A DNA stretch of 64,000 nucleotides from Sphingobacteriales bacterium (GTDB lineage: Bacteria > Bacteroidota > Bacteroidia > Chitinophagales > LD1), in contig JADFDM010000004.1 in NCBI GenBank assembly GCA_018262795.1, forward strand, positions 185,155 through 249,154. The letters run 5' to 3'. Shown here piece by piece: positions 63,937-64,000 of this stretch; position 1 is the first letter of the stretch; the number at the start of each line of letters is the position of its first letter. The notes under the pieces are model-generated. The model was not told where the DNA came from, did no database searches, and saw only the letters and a list, made by a program, of their open reading frames with translations. The position numbers and the translations under genes are program-made.

Positions 63937-64000
63937 AAAGCAACTAATTTTTTACGGAACAATAATGCACATTTTGAAATGGGTGATTCAATGTTACAAT

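Overview
The window comes from a member of the Bacteroidota (Bacteroidetes), probably a gliding or environmental lineage of the Chitinophagales/Sphingobacteriales/Cytophagales type. The evidence is two secreted proteins with the gliding-motility-associated (type IX secretion, type B) C-terminal domain, one of them carrying SprB repeats; a SusC-like TonB receptor with a carboxypeptidase-regulatory N-terminus; the ExbB-ExbD-TonB-like-FolC order; a lack of strong Shine-Dalgarno sequences; and a TAnnTTTG-type -7 element upstream of one operon. No rRNA operon or replication origin is seen. Three tRNAs (Asp-GTC, Leu-CAA, Arg-TCT) and RNase P RNA are present.

Layout. 1-7.7 kb is a defence island: the N-terminal 800 residues of a SNF2/RapA-type helicase (leftward, cut by the window edge), then a rightward two-gene operon encoding a Ser/Thr kinase fused to an SF1 (COG1112/Upf1-like) helicase and a PLD-family nuclease. 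This is the architecture of a type I Mokosh anti-phage system. The island abuts the 3' end of tRNA-Asp, and upstream of that tRNA lies an unusual tandem array of about 107 bp units derived from the tRNA 5' half. 8.3-17 kb is core genome: a GDP-mannose-3,5-epimerase-like protein, an NtrC-type regulator, rnpB, a methyltransferase, DUF2279 and DUF2061 membrane proteins, folC, tonB-like, exbD and exbB. 17-21.7 kb is a graveyard of mobile DNA: an internally deleted IS1380-family element with intact ends, a collagen-like secreted protein with 180 bp internal tandem repeats, a RAYT pseudogene between two inverted REP-like hairpins, and a tyrosine recombinase fragment. 21.8-34.7 kb holds hutI, a TonB receptor, a hibernation-factor-like protein, a class V aminotransferase, the ftsQ-ftsA-ftsZ cluster and an acyl-CoA dehydrogenase.

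The most striking region is 36.9-41.8 kb. It holds a compact, divergently arranged sterol locus encoding three eukaryote-like enzymes: squalene synthase, squalene monooxygenase (epoxidase) and oxidosqualene cyclase. Together they would convert farnesyl diphosphate to a cyclised sterol. The cyclase has DCTAE rather than the DxDD of hopene cyclases. It also carries the Tyr/His/Ile triad seen in cycloartenol synthases, so cycloartenol rather than lanosterol is the predicted product.

42-64 kb returns to housekeeping and envelope functions: tRNA-Leu, FtsK, a LolA-like carrier, HMG-CoA lyase, lipoate-protein ligase, a SPOR-like protein, an aldose epimerase, an ECF sigma factor, an SCO1/cytochrome c pair, a single-domain response regulator, a large conserved protein of unknown function, tRNA-Arg, the two T9SS-exported proteins, a NUDIX hydrolase and another cytochrome c.
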